Positions 8,175-16,913 of a stretch of 43,805 nucleotides of DNA are shown here, piece after piece (positions within the stretch are counted from its first letter, which is position 1; every line of letters starts with the position of its first letter). The notes beneath the pieces are model-generated. The model was not told where the DNA came from. It did not search any database and saw nothing but the letters and a program-made list of their open reading frames with translations. The stretch is taken from assembly GCA_946408355.1 (NCBI GenBank), contig CAMJRX010000020.1:1-43805 (forward strand). The letters run 5' to 3'. The stretch comes from an uncultured Selenomonadales bacterium (GTDB lineage: Bacteria; Bacillota; Negativicutes; Selenomonadales; Selenomonadaceae). The translations under genes and the position numbers were made by a program.

Positions 8175-9197
8175 TTGAGACTGACAAGCGGTGAGGCGTT
8201 GAAACTTTTTACGGACGGCGATTTATTGGAGCTGGGCAAGGCGGCTGACGCAATTCGCAAAAAAAAATTCGGCGACGTGACAACTTTTATCATTGACCGA
8301 AATATAAATTATACAAATATCTGCAAGAACGAATGTAAATTCTGTGCGTTTTGGCGGCGTGCTAATCAGAAGGGCGCGTATCTTTTAAGTCATGAAGAAA
8401 TTTTGCAAAAGGTTTGTGAGACTGTCGCGGCGGGCGGTACGCAACTTATGATTCAAGGTGGCTTGCACCCCGATTTACCCTTGAGCTACTACGAAGATAT
8501 GCTCCGCCTTATCAAGAAAAATTTCGATATAACAATTCATTCGTTCACGGCGACGGAAATTCAACACTTTGCTAACTGCGCGGGCTTGTCAATCCTCGAA
8601 ACTCTTAAGCGTCTGCAGGCGGCAGGTTTGGACAGTTTACCCGGCGGCGGCGCGGAAATTCTTGTCGACGAGGTTAGAAAAAAAATTAGCCCGAAAAAAA
8701 TCATGACGGACGATTGGTTAAATGTTATGCGGGCGGCTCATTCAATCGGCATGAAGTCAACCGCGACTATGGTTATCGGTTTTGGTGAAACTTTATCGCA
8801 ACGTCTCGAACATATGGAAAAAATTCGCAACTTGCAAGACGAGACCGGCGGCTTTCGTGCGTTTATCACGTGGACTTATCAGCCGAAAAATACCGCGCTC
8901 GGCGGCGAAAAAGTTTCCGCGCAAGATTACATGAAAACTTTGGCAATGACGCGAATTTTTATGGACAACGTCGAACATATTCAAGGCTCGTGGGTTACGC
9001 AGGGCGAACGAATCGGGCAGTTGACGTTGGCTTTTGGCGCAGATGATTTAGGCTCAATTATGTTAGAAGAAAATGTTGTGAGGGCGGCGGGCACGTCCTT
9101 TGAAATGTCTACGCGAAAAATGGTTGATTTAATTCGCTCGGCAGGAAAAATCCCCGCGCAACGAAATACTAAATATGAAGTGCTGAAAACTTTTTGA
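8175..9197 (+). CDS. mqnC: Cyclic dehypoxanthinyl futalosine synthase, radical SAM
   Basis: The 340-residue radical SAM enzyme has the cluster motif CKNECKFC (Cys 50, 54, 57), a Gly-rich GGTQLMIQGGLHP and a family-typical C-terminal half with HIQGSWVTQGERIGQLTLAF and DDLGSIMLEENVVRAAGTS. These features favour MqnC over the related MqnE. MqnC cyclises dehypoxanthine futalosine in the futalosine route to menaquinone. The chosen start is TTG at 8175, giving MRLTSGEAL, with a weak GAGGCGA upstream. Other mqn genes are not in the window. It ends 14 bases before the next gene, probably in one transcript. Confidence 0.9.
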   Translation: MRLTSGEALKLFTDGDLLELGKAADAIRKKKFGDVTTFIIDRNINYTNICKNECKFCAFWRRANQKGAYLLSHEEILQKVCETVAAGGTQLMIQGGLHPDLPLSYYEDMLRLIKKNFDITIHSFTATEIQHFANCAGLSILETLKRLQAAGLDSLPGGGAEILVDEVRKKISPKKIMTDDWLNVMRAAHSIGMKSTATMVIGFGETLSQRLEHMEKIRNLQDETGGFRAFITWTYQPKNTALGGEKVSAQDYMKTLAMTRIFMDNVEHIQGSWVTQGERIGQLTLAFGADDLGSIMLEENVVRAAGTSFEMSTRKMVDLIRSAGKIPAQRNTKYEVLKTF

Positions 9198-9211
9198 GCG
9201 GAGGTGAGGCG

Positions 9212-10276
9212 TTGGACGATAAGGAAAAAAAATCTTGCGACATACAGGAAAACTTGAGAAAGATGATGCAGACAACAAAAAAATCTGACCTTGAGCGTGC
9301 GTTGCAAAAGATGATGCAGACAACTAAGTCAACCGATTTAAAAAATGCATTCGAGAAAATGATTCACGTTACGCGCTCTTTTGACCAGGAAGTTGAACAG
9401 CGGCAGAAAGAAAGCGAAAAAAATATCGCCGACGCCTTCCAAAAAATGATTCGGCTGTCTCGTTCGCTGGAGCTTGAAAACGAAGAGCAACTTGCAAAGG
9501 AAGAGGCACGCGCTAAGCCTCACGAGAAAAAACTTGATAAAGTAAAGAAAAAAGTTCCGCGCAGAATTCGGAGCTTTCCCGCCGCATTTAAGCGCAATCC
9601 TAAAGCCGTCATAAAATATTTTCTAGGCATGGCATTAGGGCGCGTGTTGGCGATTGTGCTTTACATTTTAATGGCGTTTATCCCCGCGTTGCCGATACCC
9701 GACGCCGTAGCAAACATGAGCAAGCCGCCGGCAATTTTCGGGACAGCATTTAATTCAATGCGCTCATTTATCACGGACGTAAATCCGCAAATGATAATGG
9801 CGACGATAACAAGCATTCCGACAGACATAAACAAACTTTTGCAGAAAGTCGGCGAGTTCTTTACGTTTTATGCAAAGCGGGCGGGTGCGTTCGCAGTAAA
9901 AGCAATTCGACACCCAAAACTTGCCTTTCAAGACGTGCGCCAAAAATTTCGCGAAAAAGCCCCGTTGTTTATCAGATTGGCGCGGGCGGCGTTCGGTGTG
10001 GTGTTCTCATTTATCTTGATAAAGTTGGCGATGATTTTCTTGTTGCCGCTGTTCGGAGGTATCGCGATAACAGTTTTAGGAATAAAAGTTTCGATAATTT
10101 TGTTCGTAATTGCGCGAATGATTGCGGATAAAGTCGGCGAGCTTATCGGCAAATATATTTTTAAAGGCGGCGTGAAACTTTTCAGCGTGGCAAAAAGAAT
10201 TCGCGAGGCGCAAATCGTAAAAATAATCGGCGACTATCTTAAGGAATGGCTTAATCAGGCTACAAATAAAAAATGA
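9212..10276 (+). CDS. Membrane protein with N-terminal 16-residue repeats, function unknown
   Basis: I do not recognise this 354-residue protein. Start TTG 9212 is chosen because GGAGGTG lies five to six bases upstream. Residues about 14-90 hold four related units: NLRKMMQTTKKSDLER, ALQKMMQTTKSTDLKN, AFEKMIHVTRSFDQEV and, after a 13-residue insert, AFQKMIRLSRSLELEN. A Lys/Arg-rich stretch follows, then a hydrophobic segment (GMALGRVLAIVLYILMAFIP), a long amphipathic middle, and a second hydrophobic block (FGVVFSFILIKLAMIFLLPL and VSIILFVIARMI). The C-terminus is basic. The repeats look like amphipathic helices. It is probably co-transcribed with mqnC. Confidence 0.75.
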   Translation: MDDKEKKSCDIQENLRKMMQTTKKSDLERALQKMMQTTKSTDLKNAFEKMIHVTRSFDQEVEQRQKESEKNIADAFQKMIRLSRSLELENEEQLAKEEARAKPHEKKLDKVKKKVPRRIRSFPAAFKRNPKAVIKYFLGMALGRVLAIVLYILMAFIPALPIPDAVANMSKPPAIFGTAFNSMRSFITDVNPQMIMATITSIPTDINKLLQKVGEFFTFYAKRAGAFAVKAIRHPKLAFQDVRQKFREKAPLFIRLARAAFGVVFSFILIKLAMIFLLPLFGGIAITVLGIKVSIILFVIARMIADKVGELIGKYIFKGGVKLFSVAKRIREAQIVKIIGDYLKEWLNQATNKK

Positions 10277-10297
10277 CGCGCACGGCGTCCAAAGCTA

Positions 10298-10588
10298 TCA
10301 AATTTCCCTTAAAAATCCGCTGACCATTAAAAAACTTACACCCAAGAAAACTATGCAACCGAGAACGAAAACTATCCAATCGGGCTTGTAGCGCCAAATA
10401 ATTTCACCGCTCAATTTTTCAAGCGACAGTTCAGAATTTTTTTCGGCAACAGGAAGATAAATTAATGCGCCGAGCATAAGTCCAAAAAATAAAATGCCAA
10501 CCATGCCGATGATTACGTCCATTGGCGGCATTGAAAACAAACCCGAAAATGCCTCGCTCACAGAGCTCCCTGCAATGTCCTTCTCCAT
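10298..10588 (-). CDS. Small two-segment membrane protein, unknown
   Basis: This 96-residue protein has two hydrophobic segments (VIIGMVGILFFGLMLGALIY and WIVFVLGCIVFLGVSFLMV) joined by a charged loop containing EKLSGEIIWRYKPD. No family is recognised. The ATG at 10588 uses GGAGG located inside the end of nrdG (stop at 10592), so the two are co-translated. It may be a membrane accessory protein; no function can be assigned. Confidence 0.7.
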   Translation of the reverse strand: MEKDIAGSSVSEAFSGLFSMPPMDVIIGMVGILFFGLMLGALIYLPVAEKNSELSLEKLSGEIIWRYKPDWIVFVLGCIVFLGVSFLMVSGFLREI

Positions 10589-10591
10589 TAG

Positions 10592-11086
10592 TCAACCTCC
10601 GATTTCTGACCAAAGTACAATTTTATTTTGCTCATAAGTTTTTTTAACGTCAATGATTCGCTGATTGCGCGAGCCGCAAAATTGTAATTCTAAATCGCGC
10701 AAGCTAAAAATAAATTCTCCGTCAATCAGCACGTCGATATTTTCAAGCAAGGGCGCGGCGTCGGTGGGCAAGTCCTCAAAAGTATATCCCGTGTAACACC
10801 AGACACTTAATCCGAGATTTTTAGCGGCGCAAGCAAGTTCCGTAGCCGCGCAGATTTGCAAAAACGGTTCGCCGCCCGTCAAAGTTATCCCGTCTAAGAG
10901 CGGATTTCTTTTTATCGCGGCAATAAGTTCTTCCGTATCAACGAGCCGCCCGCCGTTTAAATCGTGCGTGTCGGGATTGTGACAACCCTCGCAATTACGT
11001 TGACAACCTTGCATAAAAATTGCAAAACGAATTCCGTCGCCGTCAACATAACTTTCAGGCACCAACCCCGCAATACGAATTTGCAA
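10592..11086 (-). CDS. nrdG: Anaerobic ribonucleotide reductase activating protein
   Basis: A radical SAM activase of about 164 residues with the motif CQRNCEGC, followed by HNPDTHDLNGG and the SAM-binding ITLTGGEPF. NrdG makes the glycyl radical on NrdD, allowing dNTP synthesis without oxygen. The start TTG at 11086 (MQIRIAGLVPESYVDG) fits the usual N-terminus and lies eight bases after GGAGG; an earlier TTG at 11095 abuts that site and is less likely. NrdD is not in the window. Confidence 0.9.
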   Translation of the reverse strand: MQIRIAGLVPESYVDGDGIRFAIFMQGCQRNCEGCHNPDTHDLNGGRLVDTEELIAAIKRNPLLDGITLTGGEPFLQICAATELACAAKNLGLSVWCYTGYTFEDLPTDAAPLLENIDVLIDGEFIFSLRDLELQFCGSRNQRIIDVKKTYEQNKIVLWSEIGG

Positions 11087-11190
11087 ATCAATCAACCTCC
11101 GCCGTCGATTATAATTCTTCGCCCCGTTAGCGTCAACGAAAAAATCTCCTCGCCAAATGACGGGGAGAAATTTTTTTGCTAAATCACGGA

Positions 11191-12975
11191 TTATTTTTTC
11201 TTGACAGCAGTTTTTATATAAAGCTCACGCAGTTGTTTATCGTCGACTTCGCTGGGCGCGTGGCTCATCGGGTCAATCGCGCTTTGCGTCTTCGGGAAAG
11301 CAATCACGTCGCGAATTGATTTTCTTTTTGCCATTAACATAATCAATCTATCCAAACCAAACGCAATACCGCCGTGCGGAGGCGTCCCATACTCGAAAGC
11401 GTCCATTAAGAATCCGAATTTCGCATAAGCTTCCTCGTGCGTCAAGCCGATTGCCTCGAAAACTTTTTCCTGAACGTCGCGTTGATAAATTCTCAAGCTA
11501 CCGCCGCCGACTTCCACGCCGTTTAAAACTATATCGTAAGCGTTCGCCTTAACTTTATCGGGCGCAGTCAGCAAAAGTTCTATATCTTCCTCGCGCGGCG
11601 ACGTGAACGGGTGGTGCATTGCCTTATAACGCTTGTCCTCTTCGACGTATTCAAACATCGGGAAATCGACAATCCACAGGAAACAAAGTTTATCCGCGTC
11701 GATTAAATTTCTGCGGCGTCCCATTTCCAAACGCAATTCGCCTAAAGCTTGCGCGACAACCGACGCTTTATCGCCGACAACCAAAAGTAAATCGCCCGTC
11801 TTGCAACCCGTCGCCTGTTTAATCTGCTCAAAAGTTTCGTCGCTGTAAAATTTCTTGAACGGAGACTTAACGCCCTCTTCCGTGTATTGAATCCACGCCA
11901 AACCTTTTGCGCCGTAAATCTTTACATACTCAACAAGCCCGTCAAGTTCTCTGCGCGGAATGTTTGCATAATCATCGACACGAATAACTTTAACTTGCCC
12001 GCCATTTTCAAGCACGCTGTTGAAAACTTTAAAGTCCGAGCCTTTGACGAATTCGGAAATGTCCTGCAGTTCCATACCAAATCTTAAATCGGGCTTATCG
12101 GTGCCAAAGCGCGTCATAGCCTCTTCCCAACTCATACGTAGGAATGGCGTCTCAACTTTAACGTCAAGCGTTGTTTCAAAAATTTTCTTAACCAGCCCTT
12201 CCATAATCGTTAAAATTTGGTCTTGGTTAAGGAATGAAGTTTCAATGTCGAGTTGTGTAAATTCAGGCTGACGGTCGGCGCGTAAATCTTCGTCTCGAAA
12301 ACAGCGCACAATCTGGAAATATTTTTCAAAGCCGCTGACCATAAGCAACTGTTTAAAAATTTGCGGCGATTGCGGCAGAGCGTAGAATTGTCCCGGATTT
12401 AATCTGCTCGGTACCAAAAAGTCGCGAGCACCTTCTGGCGTCGAACGACAAAGCATCGGCGTTTCAATCTCTAAAAAGCCGTTTTCGTCCAAATAATCGC
12501 GCATAATCTTTGTAACGCGGTGACGCAACATAATATTTTTCTGCATTTCGGGACGGCGCAAGTCCAAATAACGATAACGCAGACGAACCATTTCATCAAC
12601 GTCAACGCCGTCTTGAATGTAAAACGGCGGAGTTTTCGCCTTGTTAAGGATGCGCAATTCTTCGACGAGGATTTCAATTTCGCCCGTCGCCATTTTTGGA
12701 TTGATTGTATCTTCAGAACGCGCACGAACTTTACCGCGCACGCCGATAACAAATTCATTGCGGAGCGTTTCAGCCTTAGCAAAGTCAAGCCCTTCCGTCG
12801 AGCCGTCAAAAACAATCTGAACTATTCCGCTCCTGTCGCGCATGTCAACAAAAATTAATCCGCCGTGATCGCGTCGACGAGAGACCCAGCCCGCCAATTT
12901 AACTTCCTTGCCAACGTCTGAAGTGCGCAGTTCGCCGCAATTAGCCGTTCGCTCCATGCCTGTCAATGTTTCCAA
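11191..12975 (-). CDS. aspS: Aspartyl-tRNA synthetase
   Basis: At 594 residues this is full-length bacterial AspRS. It has an N-terminal OB-fold anticodon domain (KLAGWVSRRRDHGGLIFVDM), class II motif 2 (FRDEDLRADRQPEFTQLD) with the insertion domain after it, and motif 3 (GIAFGLDRLIML) near the C-terminus (HAPSEVDDKQLRELYIK). It charges tRNA-Asp. The TTG start at 12975 lies seven bases after GGGAGGT; the in-frame ATG six codons later has no such site. Whether it also charges tRNA-Asn cannot be judged here. Confidence 0.95.
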   Translation of the reverse strand: METLTGMERTANCGELRTSDVGKEVKLAGWVSRRRDHGGLIFVDMRDRSGIVQIVFDGSTEGLDFAKAETLRNEFVIGVRGKVRARSEDTINPKMATGEIEILVEELRILNKAKTPPFYIQDGVDVDEMVRLRYRYLDLRRPEMQKNIMLRHRVTKIMRDYLDENGFLEIETPMLCRSTPEGARDFLVPSRLNPGQFYALPQSPQIFKQLLMVSGFEKYFQIVRCFRDEDLRADRQPEFTQLDIETSFLNQDQILTIMEGLVKKIFETTLDVKVETPFLRMSWEEAMTRFGTDKPDLRFGMELQDISEFVKGSDFKVFNSVLENGGQVKVIRVDDYANIPRRELDGLVEYVKIYGAKGLAWIQYTEEGVKSPFKKFYSDETFEQIKQATGCKTGDLLLVVGDKASVVAQALGELRLEMGRRRNLIDADKLCFLWIVDFPMFEYVEEDKRYKAMHHPFTSPREEDIELLLTAPDKVKANAYDIVLNGVEVGGGSLRIYQRDVQEKVFEAIGLTHEEAYAKFGFLMDAFEYGTPPHGGIAFGLDRLIMLMAKRKSIRDVIAFPKTQSAIDPMSHAPSEVDDKQLRELYIKTAVKKK

Positions 12976-13032
12976 ATTTATTACCTCCCTTTAAGTCAAT
13001 CAATCATAATTAACAGCGGCGATTCTGTCAAC

Positions 13033-13062
13033 AAAAAAGCCGCCGACCAATCAGCCGACGAC
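13033..13062 (-). terminator. Terminator after rtcB
   Basis: On the minus strand GTCGTCGGC and GTCGGCGGC form a 9-bp stem with wobble pairs, followed by six T. Confidence 0.75.
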
Positions 13063-13075
13063 TTTAAATCTTGAA

Positions 13076-14284
13076 TTAGCCTTCCGCTTTAAAATTGTAA
13101 ACGGGTTTCATAACGTCGATAATGTCAACAGTGTCGCCAATAACGTCAATAATATCGTCAAGCGACTTGTAAGCTTGCGGGCTTTCATCGAGCGTTCCCT
13201 CGCTGATTGAGGTCGTGTAAATGCCCGCCATAGAATTTTTATATTCGTCCATGTTGAGCTGTTCTTTAGCCTCTGAACGCGACATGATACGCCCTGCGCC
13301 GTGCGGAGCCGAAAAGTTCCAATCAGCATTTCCCTTGCCGATTGCCAAAACGGAGCCGTCGCGCATATTTATCGGGATTAAAACTTTTTCGTCCTTATGA
13401 GCGGCGATTGCGCCCTTGCGAATAATTAATTCTTCCACGTCAATATAGTTGTGCGTCGTATGAAAAGCTTCGCTGTAAGAAATGCCCGCTTTGCCGAGCA
13501 AAATTTTCGCGATAAGTTCACGATTGCACCGCGCAAATTCCTGGCAAAGTTCCATGTCGTGTAAGTACTGATAAAAATATTTTCCGTAGACGTAGCACAA
13601 ATCTTCCGGCATTGACGCCTGCTTGCCGCGATATTCTTTTTCCAATTCCTTAAGTTTCGATTGAATTTCTTTCTTGCGTCCAAGTGACTTGTAAACGGCG
13701 ATAATATTTTCCTTTTGCTCAAAAAATTTATCCTTGCCCTTAGCCAAATCAATCGCGAGCCGCTGATAAATTTCTGCGACCTGCTTGCCTAAGTTCCTAC
13801 TGCCCGTGTGAATCACCAGATAAAAAGTTCCGTCACTTGCACGGTCAATTTCGATAAAGTGATTGCCGCCGCCGAGCGTGCCCAAACTCTTTTCAATGCG
13901 GCGCGTCTCTTTTAGCGAGCGATAACAATTTAGCTCCGTCAAGTCAAATTTTTCCTGCCGGAAGTCCCAAACATTTCTGCGCGACGGAATATAATGCGCC
14001 GCCTCGTCGATTTTTTCAAAGTCAAGCGAATCAGTTTCAAGCTTAACGGTGTACATGCCGCAACCGATGTCGACGCCGACGATATTCGGAACCGCCTTAT
14101 CCGTCACGGTCATAGTTGTGCCGATTGTGCAACTTTTGCCGGCGTGCACGTCAGGCATAATGCGGATTTTGCTGTCTTGGGTAAATTCATAGTTACACAT
14201 GCGGCGAATTTGTTCGCGAGCCGAGTCTTCAATAATTTTCGCAAAAGAAATCGCCGTGTTGAACTTGCCCCTAATCTCTTCCAT
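13076..14284 (-). CDS. rtcB: RNA ligase RtcB
   Basis: The 402-residue protein joins 2',3'-cyclic-phosphate (or 3'-phosphate) RNA ends to 5'-OH ends using GTP and Mn2+. Landmarks are the metal-binding VGVDIGCGMYTV (about residue 70-81), LGGGNHFIEID, HTTHNYID, the guanylation-site His in FSAPHGAGRIMSRSEA, and DESPQAYKSLDDII at the end. The start ATG 14284 lies after AAGGTGACAGTTATC; a GTG four codons earlier overlaps that site. No archease is next to it. Its leader is partly duplicated at 15352-15417, beyond a two-gene insert. Confidence 0.95.
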   Translation of the reverse strand: MEEIRGKFNTAISFAKIIEDSAREQIRRMCNYEFTQDSKIRIMPDVHAGKSCTIGTTMTVTDKAVPNIVGVDIGCGMYTVKLETDSLDFEKIDEAAHYIPSRRNVWDFRQEKFDLTELNCYRSLKETRRIEKSLGTLGGGNHFIEIDRASDGTFYLVIHTGSRNLGKQVAEIYQRLAIDLAKGKDKFFEQKENIIAVYKSLGRKKEIQSKLKELEKEYRGKQASMPEDLCYVYGKYFYQYLHDMELCQEFARCNRELIAKILLGKAGISYSEAFHTTHNYIDVEELIIRKGAIAAHKDEKVLIPINMRDGSVLAIGKGNADWNFSAPHGAGRIMSRSEAKEQLNMDEYKNSMAGIYTTSISEGTLDESPQAYKSLDDIIDVIGDTVDIIDVMKPVYNFKAEG

Positions 14285-14293
14285 GATAACTGT

Positions 14294-14360
14294 CACCTTT
14301 CAAAAATTTTCGTGCAGCCGCGTTTAAAAATAATAAAGGAGCCTGCCGTTTTTGGCAAGC
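14294..14360. repeat. rtcB leader, copy 1 of a diverged duplication
   Basis: Reading the minus strand, this leader (GCTTGCCAAAAA ... CTTTATTATTT ... CGGCTGCACGAAA ... GAAAGG) matches 15352-15417 at roughly three quarters of positions, in the same order and orientation. The two copies flank the genes at 14392-15343. Confidence 0.7.
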
Positions 14361-14363
14361 TCC
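14338..14363 (-). terminator. Terminator after the 14392-14745 gene
   Basis: GGAGCTTGCC and GGCAGGCTCC form a stem around AAAAAC, followed on the minus strand by TTTATTATTTTT. It separates the insert genes from rtcB. Confidence 0.7.
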
Positions 14364-14391
14364 CGAAAAAATTTTTCAGCCGTATTGATTG

Positions 14392-14745
14392 TTATTTAGA
14401 GAAAAACCAGTAAATCATTCCAATGAAACTTATTAAAGCTAATGCGCTGGAAATATTCTCTCCTGCTACTCTTAATGCTTGTGCTTCATCAAATGACATT
14501 TCGCCTTTACGAACACTTTTTACCAAAGAAACGATGCCGCATTCAAAAAAAAGATATTGAAAAAGTAAAAGGTCATACCACCACGGAAGACCAAAATAAA
14601 TCGGAGTAATCATCCAAATTATCGCAATAATAAAATCACCTTTAGTAAACAAAAAAATAATCTGCACCGCAAGATAATATAATGCCCAGCGTATATCAAA
14701 AATAACGGCGAGGATAATTACCGGCATAAGTCCAAAAGGATTCAT
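14392..14745 (-). CDS. Small multi-pass membrane protein, unknown
   Basis: This 117-residue protein has about four hydrophobic segments (VIILAVIFDIRWALYYLAVQ, IIAIIWMITPIYFG, WYDLLLFQYLFF and, after a polar helix SVRKGEMSFDEAQALRVAGE, a C-terminal ALALISFIGMIYWFF). No family is recognised. The start is ATG at 14745 with AAGGAG. It lies downstream of the HTH-protein gene in the same direction, and both lie between the two copies of the rtcB leader, so they probably arrived together. Confidence 0.65.
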   Translation of the reverse strand: MNPFGLMPVIILAVIFDIRWALYYLAVQIIFLFTKGDFIIAIIWMITPIYFGLPWWYDLLLFQYLFFECGIVSLVKSVRKGEMSFDEAQALRVAGENISSALALISFIGMIYWFFSK

Positions 14746-14833
14746 GAGAACAATCTCCTTCCGAATTGATAAAATTTTTTATTTTAACTTACCACAACTC
14801 GTCAGAGAATTGGTCTCTTTTAAAGCGACATTT

Positions 14834-15343
14834 TTAATCACCTAAAGTTTTAAAGCCGAAATGGTCGAGCACTTCATTTATCAAAAACAAATCGTAAATC
14901 CGATTCTCAATAAAATAACCAATAATGACATCTTCCTTACTGCCCGCCGTCAAATGATAGCCCGCGCGATTCAATAAGCTTAAAGTTTCTTTGCGATCCA
15001 ATTCAAGAGCAATCGCCAAAACTGTCCGCTTGCTAGGCGTATAATTTTTTTCGTTGCGAATCTTGGAAAAAATTCTTCTGTCAAGATGTGCCTTCTTATA
15101 AACTTCAACATCTGTCATATTTTTTTCATCAATTAGTTTCCAAAGATAATCTGAAAAATAATTGCCCGTCATGCCAATCATATCTTTAAGCTTGCGGATT
15201 ATTTTTTCGGCAGTTCCAATTTCATCTTTAGCCGCACTACCGCCGTAAGAGAACTTAACTCCGCGTTTACGTAACGCCTCAAAGTCAATGAAATTTTTGT
15301 CGATATAATTTTTTATTTGCTGAAGAATTTCGGTGTTTATCAA
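14834..15343 (-). CDS. HTH (XRE-like) DNA-binding domain protein, unknown
   Basis: The start TTG 15343 follows GAGAGG, giving 169 residues; frames further upstream run into the duplicated leader. The N-terminal third is a short charged helical region (INTEILQQIKNYIDKNF). Residues about 75-130 form a helix-turn-helix-like domain, FSDYLWKLIDEKNMTDVEVY then AHLDRRIFSKIRNEKNYTPS, followed by LAIALELDRKETLSLLNRAG. Such domains occur at the C-termini of varied accessory proteins in Firmicutes. It could be a regulator of the linked membrane protein, which is an inference. Confidence 0.65.
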   Translation of the reverse strand: MINTEILQQIKNYIDKNFIDFEALRKRGVKFSYGGSAAKDEIGTAEKIIRKLKDMIGMTGNYFSDYLWKLIDEKNMTDVEVYKKAHLDRRIFSKIRNEKNYTPSKRTVLAIALELDRKETLSLLNRAGYHLTAGSKEDVIIGYFIENRIYDLFLINEVLDHFGFKTLGD

Positions 15344-15351
15344 AAAAATTT

Positions 15352-15417
15352 TCCTCTCAAAAAATTTCGTGTAGCCGAGTGTAGAAATAATAAAGAAACC
15401 CTCAACTTTTAGCAAGC
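15352..15417. repeat. rtcB leader, copy 2
   Basis: Second, diverged copy of the rtcB leader (14294-14360), now in front of the HTH gene. Shared blocks on the minus strand include GCTTGC, TCTTTATTATTT, CACGAAA and the SD-like GAGAGG. The former terminator stem has lost its pairing. Confidence 0.65.
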
Positions 15418-15418
15418 T

Positions 15419-15446
15419 TTTACAAAGAATCTTCAAGTGATATAAT
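15419..15446 (+). promoter_or_regulatory. Promoter of rnmV
   Basis: TTTACA (15419-15424) and TATAAT (15441-15446) are spaced by 16, with an extended -10 (TGATATAAT). Confidence 0.6.
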
Positions 15447-15476
15447 ATCCGCGAAAAATTTTAAGGAGGAAATTTT

Positions 15477-16046
15477 TTGATTAAAGAAGTTTTGGTAGTC
15501 GAGGGTAAAGCGGACGTTATCGCCGTCAAGCGGGCAGTCGAGGCGGAATGTATAACGACGGGAGGTTTTCATATTACGCGGCGAACATTGGAAAATATCG
15601 CGGCGGCTTATAAGAAATGCGGAATAATTATTTTGACTGACCCTGATTCGGCGGGCGAGAACATTAGAAATTTTTTGTCGAAGAAATTTCCCGAAGCCAA
15701 ACACGCCTACATACCTCGCGACGAGGCAACTGCTAATGACGACGTTGGAGTTGAGCAAGCGTCGCCCGAATCAATCAGAAAAGCTTTGAGCAAAGTCCGC
15801 ACGCTTGAGCTTAATCCTCGCGAAGAATTCACAGCGGCGGAAATGATTAACTTCAAACTTGCGGGCGGCAAAGATAGTTCTAAGTTGCGTGATAAAATCG
15901 GGGCGGCTTTGGGTATTGGTTACGGCAATGTAAAAACTTTTGTGCGGCGGCTGAATAGTTATGGCGTGACCCGCGAAGAATTTCTGGAGGCTGTCGCTTT
16001 AGAAGCGACGGAACAGCGGACGCGATTTACTAATAGAAATTTTTAG
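15477..16046 (+). CDS. rnmV: Ribonuclease M5
   Basis: The 189-residue protein begins with a TOPRIM domain (IKEVLVVEGKADVIAVKRAV, then IIILTDPDSAGENIR) and has the M5 C-terminal region. RNase M5 matures 5S rRNA in Firmicutes. TTG at 15477 follows AAGGAGG. The position just before rsmA is the usual Firmicutes arrangement. Confidence 0.92.
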   Translation: MIKEVLVVEGKADVIAVKRAVEAECITTGGFHITRRTLENIAAAYKKCGIIILTDPDSAGENIRNFLSKKFPEAKHAYIPRDEATANDDVGVEQASPESIRKALSKVRTLELNPREEFTAAEMINFKLAGGKDSSKLRDKIGAALGIGYGNVKTFVRRLNSYGVTREEFLEAVALEATEQRTRFTNRNF

Positions 16047-16090
16047 CCAATCGCCGCGTTTTAAACGTAAACTTTTGGAGGCTTTAGAAA

Positions 16091-16909
16091 ATGTTACACC
16101 CGTTGATAGCTAACCCGTCGGCAACACGGCATATTTTAAAAAATTTTAAATTGCGTGCAGTCAAAGGACTTGGACAAAACTTTTTAATTGACGCGGGCAT
16201 TGTACGCCAAATTGTCGAGGCGGCGGAAATCTGCGCGGGCGAGGAAGTTTTAGAGATAGGCGCGGGCATAGGAACTTTGACGCAAGGATTGCTTGAGGCG
16301 GGCGCGAATGTCACGGCAGTTGAGCTTGATAAAAAATTACCCGCCGTGCTAAAGGAAACACTTGCGGGCTACGAAAATTTTCGGCTCGTCGCGGGCGACA
16401 TTTTAAAAATAAATTTATCGGAGCTCATGCCGCGCAGATTTAAAGTCGTAGCGAATTTGCCATATTACATCACGACGCAAATCTTATTGACGTTGCTGGA
16501 AAAAAATTTGCCGGTAACAAAAATCGTGACGATGGTGCAAAAGGAAGTTGCCGAACGCATGACAGCCGCGCCAGGCTCCAAAATTTACGGCGCATTGTCG
16601 GTTGCAGTTCAATTTCGTTCGGAGGCGCGAATTGCCTTTGAAGTGCCGCCCGAATCTTTTTTGCCGCCGCCCGAAGTTACAAGCGCAGTCGTAGTCTGCA
16701 ACGTTCGTAAGCCGCCCTTTGAAGTAGACGAGGATTTTTTCTTTAAAGTTGTACGCACGGCATTTGCTAAGCGGCGAAAAACTTTGTTGAATTCTTTGGC
16801 GTGCTTTGATAGGGAAAAAATTTTGGCATCTGGCATTGACGGCCAAAGACGCGCTGAAACTTTAAGCTTGGAAGAATTCGCCACGCTTTGTAAATTTTTG
16901 AAAGGTTGA
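16091..16909 (+). CDS. rsmA: 16S rRNA dimethyladenosine transferase (KsgA)
   Basis: The 272-residue Rossmann methyltransferase dimethylates two adjacent adenines near the 3' end of 16S rRNA. Seen are GLGQNFLIDAG near the N-terminus, SAM motif I EIGAGIGTLTQ (about 56-66), the catalytic motif NLPYYITTQ (about 119-127) and the C-terminal helical domain with FAKRRKTLLNSL. ATG at 16091 follows GGAGG. It ends with TGA five bases before a degraded mutS2 fragment, showing where mutS2 once followed. Confidence 0.95.
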   Translation: MLHPLIANPSATRHILKNFKLRAVKGLGQNFLIDAGIVRQIVEAAEICAGEEVLEIGAGIGTLTQGLLEAGANVTAVELDKKLPAVLKETLAGYENFRLVAGDILKINLSELMPRRFKVVANLPYYITTQILLTLLEKNLPVTKIVTMVQKEVAERMTAAPGSKIYGALSVAVQFRSEARIAFEVPPESFLPPPEVTSAVVVCNVRKPPFEVDEDFFFKVVRTAFAKRRKTLLNSLACFDREKILASGIDGQRRAETLSLEEFATLCKFLKG

Positions 16910-16913
16910 TTTA

